In this document: positions 26,042-33,555 of the stretch, piece after piece | Numbering within the stretch: the first letter of the stretch is position 1 | How the letters are laid out: each line of letters starts with the position of its first letter | From: Cytophagaceae bacterium | GTDB lineage: Bacteria; Bacteroidota; Bacteroidia; Flavobacteriales; Flavobacteriaceae | Assembly: GCA_002712765.1 (NCBI GenBank) | Contig: PAUP01000064.1 | Span: 1-36,476, forward strand | Length of the DNA: 36,476 bases | Reading direction: 5' to 3' | The notes under the pieces: generated by a model | Seen by the model: the letters and a program-made list of their open reading frames with translations, nothing else | Told to the model about the DNA's origin: nothing | Database searches by the model: none | Position numbers and translations under genes: made by a program

Positions 26042-27427
26042 ATGAAACAAATTACACTAGGCTGTCTTATTGCCCTTATGATGGCAGCAGCCACAGCGGT
26101 AAAGGCACAACAAACAGCAGGTGGCGCTTTTACACATAATCCAGATGAGCTCCCTTGTCTCACCCAGGCAGATTATGATTATTACAACGACGTGGTCACG
26201 CAAAACACAGCCCTTCTAGAGGCACAGGGTCTTAGAGCCTACCAGCCAGGATTATCTTCAGAGATCATCGCTTTTGACTGGCCAGTGGCTCAAGCCTCGG
26301 GTTTTGAGTACAACAGCACTTGGGCTATTTCTAATTATGTAGATCACGATGACACCACTGGTGCACTCGAAGACTGGAATTGTGGGGTAAGAACCTATGA
26401 CACTAGCTCTGGGTACGACCATAAGGGCTTGGACATTTATCTATGGCCTTTTACCTGGACTCAGGTAGATCAAGAACAAACCGAAGTAGTCGCAGCTGCT
26501 AGTGGGCAAATCGTGTTTAAAAACGATGGCGCCTTTGATATGAATTGTGATTTTAACAGCCAGCAATGGAACGCCGTCTATGTCGAACACAGCGATGGTA
26601 GTATGGCCTGGTATGGGCATATGAAAAATGGAAGTTTGACTCCTAAAAATGTAGGAGACATGGTTACGGCTGGAGAAAAGCTGGGTATTGTTGCCAGTTC
26701 TGGAAATTCTACAGGGCCTCACTTACACTTTGAGGTCTATGATGTTAATGGTGATTTGATCGATCCCTATGTGGGGCCTTGCAATCCTACCACGACTACC
26801 TCCTGGTGGGCCAATCAAAAAGACTATCTCAATACGGGAATCAATGCGGTGCTAACCCATACAGATATACCAGATTTTGGTAGTTGTCCAGCTATAGAAA
26901 CCACACATATCGCCAATAGCTTTCAACCTGGTGATACGGTTTGGTTTTTTGGGTATTATAGAGATCAACGCTCTGGCACTTCGGCCTTGTGCGAAGTGAT
27001 TACCCCTAGCGGGGCTGTATTTAGCTCTTGGACGCGCGATTTTGCAAATGATTACTATTCGTCTTGGTGGGGGCGCAGCCGTGTGCTAAGTAGTGAAGAA
27101 GGCACTTGGAGATTTAGTGTAAGCTATAATGGAGACACCGTCACTCACGAGTTTGACGTGGCCGAACTCTCTGTAGACGAATCCAGTCTATTACAGCTAT
27201 CGGCCTATCCCAATCCTACGACCCATAGTACGCAAATCACAACAACCCTGCCCATAGCAAACTATAAGATCTATGACCTGACAGGAAAAATTATCGCTCA
27301 AAAGACAGGCATCAACAATATTGAAGCCACCGTCGATCTTAGTAGTGTATCTCCAGGAATGTATTTTTTACATGCCAAAGCCCTAGATAGTGACCAGAGC
27401 ATTGGCGTAAAACTTCTTAAAGAATAA
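26042..27427 (+). CDS. secreted M23 peptidase with T9SS sorting domain
   Basis: The 461-residue precursor has a signal peptide (MKQITLGCLIALMMAAATAVKAQ), a LytM/M23 zinc domain with H127 and D131 in YDHKGLDIY, GHMKNGS, and the H227-L-H229 pair in TGPHLHFEVYD, a beta-rich domain (about 290-385), and a C-terminal type A sorting domain (LSAYPNPTTHSTQ to GVKLLKE). It likely cuts Gly-containing peptide bonds outside the cell, in peptidoglycan or other proteins, after T9SS export. The ATG at 26042 is chosen because the signal peptide begins there, although the frame stays open upstream. It is convergent with trhO, separated by 7 bp. Confidence 0.93.
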   Translation: MKQITLGCLIALMMAAATAVKAQQTAGGAFTHNPDELPCLTQADYDYYNDVVTQNTALLEAQGLRAYQPGLSSEIIAFDWPVAQASGFEYNSTWAISNYVDHDDTTGALEDWNCGVRTYDTSSGYDHKGLDIYLWPFTWTQVDQEQTEVVAAASGQIVFKNDGAFDMNCDFNSQQWNAVYVEHSDGSMAWYGHMKNGSLTPKNVGDMVTAGEKLGIVASSGNSTGPHLHFEVYDVNGDLIDPYVGPCNPTTTTSWWANQKDYLNTGINAVLTHTDIPDFGSCPAIETTHIANSFQPGDTVWFFGYYRDQRSGTSALCEVITPSGAVFSSWTRDFANDYYSSWWGRSRVLSSEEGTWRFSVSYNGDTVTHEFDVAELSVDESSLLQLSAYPNPTTHSTQITTTLPIANYKIYDLTGKIIAQKTGINNIEATVDLSSVSPGMYFLHAKALDSDQSIGVKLLKE

Positions 27428-27434
27428 GCGCGTA

Positions 27435-28466
27435 TCAAGCCTTGAACTTGAGTTTTTCGGATCGTCCTTTTTTAAAGATTTGATTGCTATTGCCTTTTCC
27501 GCTGCGCAAGGATTTCTGCTCCTCATAAGGTAAATGTATGATCTCGATACAATCGGTAGAGCAACAATTTTCCATCGTCTCTTTACATTCATCGCACTGA
27601 ATAAACAACAAGTGACACGCCTCATTGGCACAGTTGACATGAGTATCACAGGGCTTTCCGCATTGATGGCATTGAGAAATAACATCTTCAGATATACGCT
27701 CTCCACGACGGTGATCAAAGACAAAGTTTTTGCCCTTAAATTTATTTTCAAGATGTTGCGATTTTACCTGTCTCGCATATTCTATAATCCCACCTTCGAG
27801 TTGATACACCTTTTTAAATCCTTTGTGTTTAAAATAGGCACTGGCTTTTTCGCATCTTATCCCTCCGGTACAATACATCACGAGATTTTTGTCTTCTTTG
27901 TGATCTTTGAGTTGGTCTTCTATCAAATCTAGTGAGTCTCTAAAGGTATCGACGTCTGGAGTAACCGCATTTTTAAAATGTCCTATTTCGCTTTCGTAGT
28001 GATTGCGCATATCGACCAAAACCGTATCCTGGTCTTCTATGAGGGTGTTAAAGGTCTCGGCATCGACGTGCACTCCTTTATCAGTCACATCAAAAGTATT
28101 GTCATTAAGCCCATCGGCCACGATTTTATGACGCACTTTTACCTTGAGTTTGAGAAAGGATTTATTGTCTTGTTCTATGGCAATATTGAGCCGTACATCT
28201 TTTAAAAAGGTAATGCTATCTAAAAAGGTTTTAAAAGTGTCAAACTTTTTGGCCGGCACAGACAATTGGGCATTAATCCCTTCGTGTGCTACATAGATTC
28301 TTCCCAAAACCTCCATGTCGTTCCAGTGCAAAAAAAGATAATCTCGAAATAAGGTTGGATTGCCTATTTGGGCATATTTGTAAAAAGAGAGTGTGAAGCG
28401 CTCGTCACCAGCCTCGTCTATAAGGGCTGCTCTTTCTTTAGCGCTTAATTTGTTGTACAGTTGCAT
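27435..28466 (-). CDS. trhO: tRNA uridine(34) hydroxylase, rhodanese-domain protein
   Basis: TrhO (YceA family) forms 5-hydroxyuridine at position 34 of tRNAs in an O2-dependent reaction. The protein has the N-terminal acylphosphatase-like/UPF0176 domain (FRDYLFLHWNDMEVLGRIYVAHEGINAQLS) and a rhodanese domain with C199 in the active loop YCTGGIRCEK. A C-terminal cysteine-rich region (CHQCGKPCDTHVNCAN, CDECKETMENCC) looks like a zinc-binding extension, as in longer family members. At 343 residues it is normal for the long form. A structured, terminator-containing region lies upstream (28559-28720). Confidence 0.93.
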   Translation of the reverse strand: MQLYNKLSAKERAALIDEAGDERFTLSFYKYAQIGNPTLFRDYLFLHWNDMEVLGRIYVAHEGINAQLSVPAKKFDTFKTFLDSITFLKDVRLNIAIEQDNKSFLKLKVKVRHKIVADGLNDNTFDVTDKGVHVDAETFNTLIEDQDTVLVDMRNHYESEIGHFKNAVTPDVDTFRDSLDLIEDQLKDHKEDKNLVMYCTGGIRCEKASAYFKHKGFKKVYQLEGGIIEYARQVKSQHLENKFKGKNFVFDHRRGERISEDVISQCHQCGKPCDTHVNCANEACHLLFIQCDECKETMENCCSTDCIEIIHLPYEEQKSLRSGKGNSNQIFKKGRSEKLKFKA

Positions 28467-28558
28467 GCTATACGCGATTTAAGTGTTAAGAAAAATTTTT
28501 GCAAAGATACACCGATCTTCCAATTAACAAACTTTTGTCTTACGCGATCTAAGGCCAT

Positions 28559-28595
28559 AAAAAATGCCCGGAACAGTTTGTCGCGGGCATTTTTT
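28559..28595 (-). terminator. intrinsic terminator between trhO and recA
   Basis: Arms AAAAAATGCCCG (28559-28570) and CGGGCATTTTTT (28584-28595) pair perfectly over 12 bp. A/T tracts on both sides make it bidirectional in form; the only transcript it could sensibly end is on the minus strand. Confidence 0.8.
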
Positions 28596-28720
28596 AGAAC
28601 GGCTAATTCAAGGTTGAACTTATTTTCTTTTTCATAAGTCTTTTGATAGGGTAGCTATCCACCCTCCAGCCTGCGTTTATGAGTCACTAGACGTAACGCT
28701 ATAAACCTCAGCTGGATGTT
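28559..28720 (-). ncRNA. candidate structured RNA (small RNA or trhO leader)
   Basis: On the minus strand a compound hairpin (arms 28711-28715 with 28666-28670, then 28701-28706 with 28675-28680, then 28693-28697 with 28683-28687) is followed by a small hairpin at about 28645-28659, an unpaired stretch and a strong intrinsic terminator. The terminator stops transcription about 90 bp before the trhO ATG, so this is either a stand-alone small RNA or a regulated trhO leader. No good promoter was found, so the 5' end is uncertain. Family unknown. Confidence 0.35.
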
Positions 28721-28850
28721 CTGATTTTTAGTTCGATTAATACTCATTTTATACATACTTCTCACTCCAAAGACCATAAAAAGCAAAAAGGTTGCGCATG
28801 GTGGTATTATTTTAACAAAAAACGAGGTTCAAATTTGTTAAAAAGTATCT

Positions 28851-28864
28851 GCTTTCGCGAAAGC
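28851..28864. repeat. palindromic repeat GCTTTCGCGAAAGC, copy 7 (upstream of recA)
   Basis: Perfect palindrome, 16 bp with flanking T and A, 56 bp before the recA ATG and 19 bp before a TATTTTTA box, in the position expected for a -33 element. Confidence 0.93.
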
Positions 28865-28920
28865 AAACCCCTAAAAGAAGCCTTATTTTTACAACACATT
28901 TAAGGATAAAAATACAAGCT

Positions 28921-29928
28921 ATGAGCAGCGAAAAAGACGCAAAATTAAAAGCATTAAAACTTACATTAGATAAATTAGACAAGACCTACGGTAAAGGTAC
29001 GGTGATGAAAATGGGCGATAGTGCCGTAGAAGAGGTAGACGCTATCCCAACGGGGTCTTTAGGCCTAGACGTTGCTTTAGGTGTGGGAGGTTACCCAAGA
29101 GGAAGAATTATTGAAATTTACGGGCCAGAATCTTCTGGTAAAACTACGCTAACCCTACACGCCATTGCCGAGGCTCAAAAAGCGGGTGGTATTGCCGCCT
29201 TTATCGATGCAGAGCACGCCTTTGATCGTTTTTATGCCGAAAAGCTTGATGTAGATATAGAAAACCTAATCATTTCACAACCAGACAACGGAGAGCAGGC
29301 CCTTGAGATTACCGATAATCTTATTCGCTCGGGAGCTATAGACATCATTGTTATTGACTCTGTAGCTGCCTTGACGCCTAAAAGTGAAATCGAAGGAGAA
29401 ATGGGTGATTCTAAAATGGGACTACACGCGCGTTTGATGTCTCAGGCACTGCGTAAATTAACAGGTTCTATTAGTAAAACCAATTGTACGGTGATCTTTA
29501 TCAATCAGCTCCGTGAAAAAATCGGGGTGATGTTTGGAAATCCAGAAACCACTACGGGTGGTAACGCACTGAAGTTTTACGCCTCAGTTCGTTTGGATAT
29601 TAGACGTTCTACTCAAATTAAAGATAGTAATGCCAATGTAATGGGTAACAAAACCCGTGTCAAGGTCGTAAAGAACAAAGTCGCTCCACCATTTAGAATG
29701 GCCGAATTTGATATTATGTATGGTGAAGGTGTTTCTAAGGTTGGAGAAATAATTGACATAGGTGTCAATTACGAGATTGTCAAGAAGAGTGGATCTTGGT
29801 TCTCTTATGAAGACACCAAGTTAGGTCAAGGAAGGGATGCTGTCAAGGCCTTGCTGCTAGACAATCCAGACCTGATGGAAGAGCTAGAAACAAAAATTCA
29901 CGCAGCCATTAAAGCAACTGCCGAATAA
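28921..29928 (+). CDS. recA: recombinase RecA
   Basis: RecA forms ATP-dependent filaments on single-stranded DNA and drives strand exchange in recombinational repair. The Walker A motif GPESSGKT starts at residue 68. Other landmarks are the MAW-type block [37 protein letters not shown], the L2-type region [37 protein letters not shown] and the C-terminal domain. At 335 residues it is complete. It is monocistronic by appearance: a strong terminator follows immediately. One perfect palindrome overlaps its probable promoter region. Confidence 0.99.
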   Translation: MSSEKDAKLKALKLTLDKLDKTYGKGTVMKMGDSAVEEVDAIPTGSLGLDVALGVGGYPRGRIIEIYGPESSGKTTLTLHAIAEAQKAGGIAAFIDAEHAFDRFYAEKLDVDIENLIISQPDNGEQALEITDNLIRSGAIDIIVIDSVAALTPKSEIEGEMGDSKMGLHARLMSQALRKLTGSISKTNCTVIFINQLREKIGVMFGNPETTTGGNALKFYASVRLDIRRSTQIKDSNANVMGNKTRVKVVKNKVAPPFRMAEFDIMYGEGVSKVGEIIDIGVNYEIVKKSGSWFSYEDTKLGQGRDAVKALLLDNPDLMEELETKIHAAIKATAE

Positions 29929-29933
29929 TAAAA

Positions 29934-29964
29934 AAAACCTCCTGCCCCAAAGCAGGAGGTTTTT
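29934..29964 (+). terminator. intrinsic terminator of recA
   Basis: AACCTCCTGC (29936-29945) pairs with GCAGGAGGTT (29952-29961) around a 6-nt loop, followed by TTTT; it starts about 6 bp past the recA stop. Confidence 0.93.
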
Positions 29965-30029
29965 ACTTTAGACACGCAACCTTTTAGGCCAAATTGCATC
30001 TACAAAGCAAACCCCCTAGTACTAAGCAT

Positions 30030-30443
30030 ATGAAAAGGATACTACTAGTTTGCCTGATGGCAATCACAGTGATGAGCTGTAGCGATGAAGAGGTGCCTAT
30101 ATTTTTCTTTGAATTCGTACCTGTTGAATCGGTGACCAACATTCCCGACAACTTTACGGTCGATAAACCCGACACGCTTCAAATTACGTATTTTAGACCT
30201 TCTACCTGTCATGGTTTTGACGGTTTTGAAGTAGAGAAAGATGGCGATGCTCGCAATATTGCTATTATAACTAAAGTCATAGAAGAGCGTGGTGATTGTG
30301 AGCCGCTTAATGAGGATGTTCGTACAGCACCACTTATCTTTAAGCCAGAAGAGACAGGAAGTGTACAACTTCGCTTTTTTCAAGGCAAAGATGAAGAAGG
30401 AGAAAACCAATTTTTAATTGTCGATGTACCTATTATAGACTAA
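30030..30443 (+). CDS. small lipoprotein of unknown function
   Basis: The 137-residue product starts with a lipoprotein signal (MKRILLVCLMAITVMSC, lipidation at C17) and continues as an acidic, beta-rich domain with the segments FEFVPVESVTNIPDNF and PDTLQITYFRPSTCHGF. Two further cysteines (in STCHG and RGDCEP) could form a disulfide. An upstream in-frame ATG at 29994 lacks a lipoprotein signal and was not used. I do not recognise the family. It ends 22 bp before the ECF sigma factor gene on the same strand, so it is likely in the same operon and may act in the same envelope-signalling circuit (inference). Confidence 0.8.
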   Translation: MKRILLVCLMAITVMSCSDEEVPIFFFEFVPVESVTNIPDNFTVDKPDTLQITYFRPSTCHGFDGFEVEKDGDARNIAIITKVIEERGDCEPLNEDVRTAPLIFKPEETGSVQLRFFQGKDEEGENQFLIVDVPIID

Positions 30444-30465
30444 GAACTAACCAATAAACGAATTA

Positions 30466-31014
30466 GTGAGTTTAGATCAACTCATCAAGAATTGTAAACG
30501 GAACAATGCAAAAGCACAAGAAGAACTCTACAAGCGCTACGCGAGTACCTTGTTTTCAATTTGCTTGAAGTATTCTCCAAACTATGCAGATGCTGAAGAT
30601 ACACTGCAAGATTCGTTTATGGTCATCTTTGATAAGGTAAGTCAATACAAAGGCAAGGGGTCGTTTGAAGGATGGCTCAAACGAGTGACTATCAACACGG
30701 CTTTGCAGCGCTATCGCAAGCATACCGTATTGGATATTATAAATGAAGAAAAAATACAAGATGTAAATGTCGAGGTTGACCAAGAAAGTATCTCGCTCGA
30801 TTTTTTACTGGGCATTATTCAAGAGTTGCCTGATCGTTACCGTTTGGTGTTTAACCTCTACGTGCTCGATGGCTACTCTCACAGAGAAATAGCAAAGATG
30901 CTTGATATTTCTGAAGGCACCTCAAAATCAAATTTGGCACGTGCCCGCGTTATTTTAAAGGACAAAATTGAGGCGATCAAATCAAGGCCTCTAAGACAGA
31001 CTCAAACCCGATGA
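30466..31014 (+). CDS. ECF-type RNA polymerase sigma factor
   Basis: A 182-residue sigma-70 family protein with region 2 (YADAEDTLQDSFMVIFDKVSQY and FEGWLKRVTINTALQRYRK) and region 4 (LPDRYRLVFNLYVLDGYSHREIAKML followed by SEGTSKSNLARARVILK). Regions 1 and 3 are absent, as in extracytoplasmic-function sigma factors. The start is GTG at 30466. Its stop overlaps the next start as ATGA, so it is translationally coupled to the TM-barrel protein, the expected position for an anti-sigma or regulator gene. The regulon is unknown. Confidence 0.93.
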   Translation: MSLDQLIKNCKRNNAKAQEELYKRYASTLFSICLKYSPNYADAEDTLQDSFMVIFDKVSQYKGKGSFEGWLKRVTINTALQRYRKHTVLDIINEEKIQDVNVEVDQESISLDFLLGIIQELPDRYRLVFNLYVLDGYSHREIAKMLDISEGTSKSNLARARVILKDKIEAIKSRPLRQTQTR

Positions 31015-32543
31015 AGGAGAGAAAGAACATAGACCGGTTGTTTCAGGAGAAATTCAAAGACTTTGAAGCACATCCTAGTGATCGTGTGTGGCAAAATATT
31101 GCTTCCGCGAAAGCGCAAAAAGAAGAACGAAAAGTACTGCCTATATGGTGGCGCCTTGGCGGTATTGCTGCGGCCTTATTGTTATTGTTGGCACTGGGAA
31201 ATATCCTATTAAATTCAAATGCTGATAGCACGACACCACTTGTCAATACCGAGACAAAAGACACCACGCTATCTAAAGAAACCCCTGTTGCTACAGATCT
31301 TAAGGAGGCAAATATTACCCCAGAGCAGTCCAATAACCCAAAAACACAAGTAACAACCACGGCTACACAAGCAGACTTTGATCAAAATCCTGTGGCCACA
31401 TCAAATACTGACTCAAATATTAGCGCTAAAGGACGTAACCCATTGACTACAGCGACTAGTGTTATAGCCACCACAGAGCAAGAAGAACAAACTTCTAACA
31501 ATGGTCAGAATCAAAATTTAAGGTATAAAACCCCAGTAGAAGAGACACGTGTCAAGGCAGTGCAAACGACTAGTGCAATTGCCCAGACGCCTGTAATAGA
31601 AGAAACTATCACTGCAAAAAGCGGCGTGTCTGAGGTAAGCCAAGACGCTAAAAACAATACTGCCATTGACTCTAATCAAGACCTGTCTTCTGATCGTGCT
31701 GTTGCTGTTCAAAATGAGAATGAGCAACAAGGTCAAGACAATGAAAAAGTATCGCTTATTGACGTAGCCGAAGAAATTAATCGCAATAAAACGGAAGAAG
31801 ATGCTATTGCTAGTACTAATGCTACGCAGCCAAGTGATAAATGGCGAGTGGGAGCCGTTGCTGCGCCGGTATACTATGGAGACTTTGGCGGATCTGGAAT
31901 AGATCCTCAATTTAAAGACAACAGCAAATCTGGAGATGTCAATCTGAGTTATGGGGTACAGGTTAGCTATGCGGTTTCTGATAAAATCAAATTGAGAACT
32001 GGTGTTAGCAATGTTGACCTGAGTTATGGCACCAATGATATCTCATTTAGGCCAGATATCGCCGCGACCAAACTCGCTGGGGTAGCCCCCAATAGAAATG
32101 GTAAATTTTTGAGCGTATCAGACAAGGTAGGGCCTCAGGCGCTACAGCAAAGTGATTTTCAGGGCGGAGGCAGCTCGGTGTCTAATGGAAGTATCAATCA
32201 GCAAATTGGATATATAGAAGTACCCTTAGAGGCGGTTTATGTGTTGTCAAACAAAAGACTAGGCGTAGAGGTTATTGGCGGCGTAAGTACCTTGTTTGTA
32301 AACGATAATGAAATCGCGATAGAATCTGATGGCTTACGCACTCCTATAGGTGCATCAAGCAGTTTGAATGACGTTAGTTTTACCACCAACATAGGTGTTG
32401 GCCTCAATTATAAAGTCACAGAAAAAATAGACATCAATATGGAACCTACTCTCAAATATCAGTTAAATGCATTTGAGGCAAGTGCGGGTAATTTTAAACC
32501 CTATTATGTCGGATTGTATACAGGAGTGAGTTATCGCTTCTAA
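31011..32543 (+). CDS. TM-anchored protein with outer-membrane beta-barrel C-terminus, possible anti-sigma
   Basis: The 510-residue protein has a short charged cytoplasmic N-terminus (residues 1-46, including DRLFQEKFKDFEAHPSDRVW), one membrane helix (about 48-68, GGIAAALLLLLALGNILL), a low-complexity Ser/Thr/Asn/Gln/Glu-rich linker (about 70-270), and a C-terminal part (about 275-510) with repeated short beta-strands ending YVGLYTGVSYRF, the aromatic end typical of outer-membrane barrels. The N-terminus resembles anti-sigma-like proteins following flavobacterial ECF factors. It overlaps the sigma gene by 4 bp. A palindromic repeat variant encodes ASAKA near residue 31. The anti-sigma role is inferred, not shown. 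A strong terminator follows. Confidence 0.78.
   Translation: MKERKNIDRLFQEKFKDFEAHPSDRVWQNIASAKAQKEERKVLPIWWRLGGIAAALLLLLALGNILLNSNADSTTPLVNTETKDTTLSKETPVATDLKEANITPEQSNNPKTQVTTTATQADFDQNPVATSNTDSNISAKGRNPLTTATSVIATTEQEEQTSNNGQNQNLRYKTPVEETRVKAVQTTSAIAQTPVIEETITAKSGVSEVSQDAKNNTAIDSNQDLSSDRAVAVQNENEQQGQDNEKVSLIDVAEEINRNKTEEDAIASTNATQPSDKWRVGAVAAPVYYGDFGGSGIDPQFKDNSKSGDVNLSYGVQVSYAVSDKIKLRTGVSNVDLSYGTNDISFRPDIAATKLAGVAPNRNGKFLSVSDKVGPQALQQSDFQGGGSSVSNGSINQQIGYIEVPLEAVYVLSNKRLGVEVIGGVSTLFVNDNEIAIESDGLRTPIGASSSLNDVSFTTNIGVGLNYKVTEKIDINMEPTLKYQLNAFEASAGNFKPYYVGLYTGVSYRF
31101..31114. repeat. palindromic repeat variant GCTTCCGCGAAAGC, copy 8 (in TM-barrel gene)
   Basis: The same T-to-C variant as copy 4, encoding I-ASAKA-Q in the usual frame, close to the sigma-contact candidate region. 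Confidence 0.85.
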
Positions 32544-32605
32544 ATAAGTAAGTTAAGTTAGTTTTTTAGTTGGTTAGGTTAGTTATTGCTCTTGCAATAA
32601 TGACA

Positions 32606-32641
32606 GAAAGGCTCCGCTGGTTACGGGGCCTTTCATTTTTT
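32606..32641 (+). terminator. intrinsic terminator of the sigma/TM-barrel operon
   Basis: GAAAGGCTCCG (32606-32616) pairs with CGGGGCCTTTC (32624-32634), one G-U, and ATTTTTT follows. There is no T-tract in the minus direction. Confidence 0.92.
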
Positions 32642-32647
32642 ACATCA

Positions 32648-33397
32648 TTATTTCTGAGCTTCAAAGCCCTCTGTTAAGGCTTCTAAGATCACCTCTCGGG
32701 TTTGTTGACGTAAGGTCTTCTTGTCGTCTTGTGTTAGACCTTTTGTTTTAATAAAGGCATGAACTTTAGCACGCATCTGCCCAATACTTCCTTTAAAAAA
32801 TGAATAAGGAAAGCGTCGTTTGTTGTCATAAAAGGTAATGGGCACAATATCGATTTGATGATCTATTGCAAGGCGAAACGCGCCATCCTTAAAACTATCT
32901 AAGACCACGCTCATATCGTCTGGAACACCGCCTTCTGGAAATATACAAATACTTAAACCTTGACTAAGGCGCTTTTGAGCCTGATCAAATACTTCTTTTC
33001 TGCTACGGGCATTACCGCGATCTACCAAGATACATGTGCGCTTATAAAAAAAACCAAAAAGCGGGATTTTGGCAAGTTCGGCTTTTCCTACAAACACAAA
33101 AGGGTTGCGTGAGATATGTAACATCATCATGATATCGGCCATCGAGGTGTGATTGGATACAAGCATATACGAATTGCCTTTGATAAGTTTTTGCTCTCTA
33201 TTCACCTTGGGATACCATCCCATACAAAAGAGTATAATACGCGCCCAGAGTTGGGCCAGCCTAAAAAACAATGGGTACCAGCTTTCTTTGAGTATACTGA
33301 TAATTAAGATGGGTAATAAAGCCAGAATAATGATCAGGATGAGCAGATAAAACCATATCCGCCATAGGGCAATTGCGATCTGTTTCAATAGTGTCAT
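32648..33397 (-). CDS. 1-acyl-sn-glycerol-3-phosphate acyltransferase family protein
   Basis: This LPLAT/PlsC-family protein probably transfers an acyl chain to lysophosphatidate or a related lipid at the inner membrane. An N-terminal hydrophobic helix (WRIWFYLLILIIILALLPILI) precedes the catalytic HxxxxD motif in NHTSMADIMM (near residue 82) and the FPEGGVPD motif (near 150), plus VGKAELAKIPLFGF. The frame extends 21 codons further to 33460, but the extra peptide is unlike family N-termini and overlaps a plus-strand promoter box, so the ATG at 33397 (MTLLKQIAIALW) is chosen. A TATTTTTG box lies just upstream. PlsC-type function versus other acyl acceptors is unsettled. Confidence 0.85.
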   Translation of the reverse strand: MTLLKQIAIALWRIWFYLLILIIILALLPILIISILKESWYPLFFRLAQLWARIILFCMGWYPKVNREQKLIKGNSYMLVSNHTSMADIMMMLHISRNPFVFVGKAELAKIPLFGFFYKRTCILVDRGNARSRKEVFDQAQKRLSQGLSICIFPEGGVPDDMSVVLDSFKDGAFRLAIDHQIDIVPITFYDNKRRFPYSFFKGSIGQMRAKVHAFIKTKGLTQDDKKTLRQQTREVILEALTEGFEAQK

Positions 33398-33403
33398 TAC
33401 CGC

Positions 33404-33411
33404 CAAAAATA
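33404..33411 (-). promoter_or_regulatory. -7-like box TATTTTTG upstream of acyltransferase
   Basis: An exact TAnnTTTG match on the minus strand, 6 bp before the chosen ATG. No -33 element at the right distance was found, so it is tentative. Confidence 0.3.
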
Positions 33412-33444
33412 GACAATTGTATTTATCTAGTTCGTAGAAAAGGG

Positions 33445-33452
33445 TAACTTTG
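33445..33452 (+). promoter_or_regulatory. -7-like box TAACTTTG, distal, upstream of trpS
   Basis: An exact TAnnTTTG match. The nearest TTG (33417-33419) lies 25 nt upstream, longer than the usual spacing. Confidence 0.4.
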
Positions 33453-33490
33453 CGACTCACAACCTATAAAGGAGCTACCTCAATAAGAGG

Positions 33491-33498
33491 TAACTTTG
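33491..33498 (+). promoter_or_regulatory. -7-like box TAACTTTG, proximal, upstream of trpS
   Basis: A second identical TAACTTTG, both preceded by GG, 46 bp after the first and 57 bp before the trpS ATG. No clear -33 element. Confidence 0.4.
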
Positions 33499-33555
33499 TA
33501 GAACGCAATACAAGCTGTTGTTGTAGCAAGACTACAAAACGATTGAAACTATATT

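Larger units (their letters stand above)
28467..28920. other. 454-bp trhO/recA divergent intergenic region
   Basis: There is no credible protein gene. It contains a structured RNA candidate with terminator on the minus strand (28559-28720), a palindromic repeat at 28851-28864, and a TATTTTTA box at 28884-28891 before recA. Confidence 0.7.

Noticed and set aside
1385-31114. The palindrome as a LexA/SOS operator or an intrinsic terminator
   Set aside because: Most copies lie inside unrelated genes, there is no T-tract after them, and only one is near a DNA-repair gene promoter (recA).
1385-31114. The palindrome copies as a CRISPR array or mobile element ends
   Set aside because: Spacing is irregular at kilobase scale, there are no target-site duplications, and the copies do not lengthen the genes they lie in.
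33398-33460. 21-codon N-terminal extension of the acyltransferase
   Set aside because: The peptide is unlike family members and overlaps a plus-strand promoter box.
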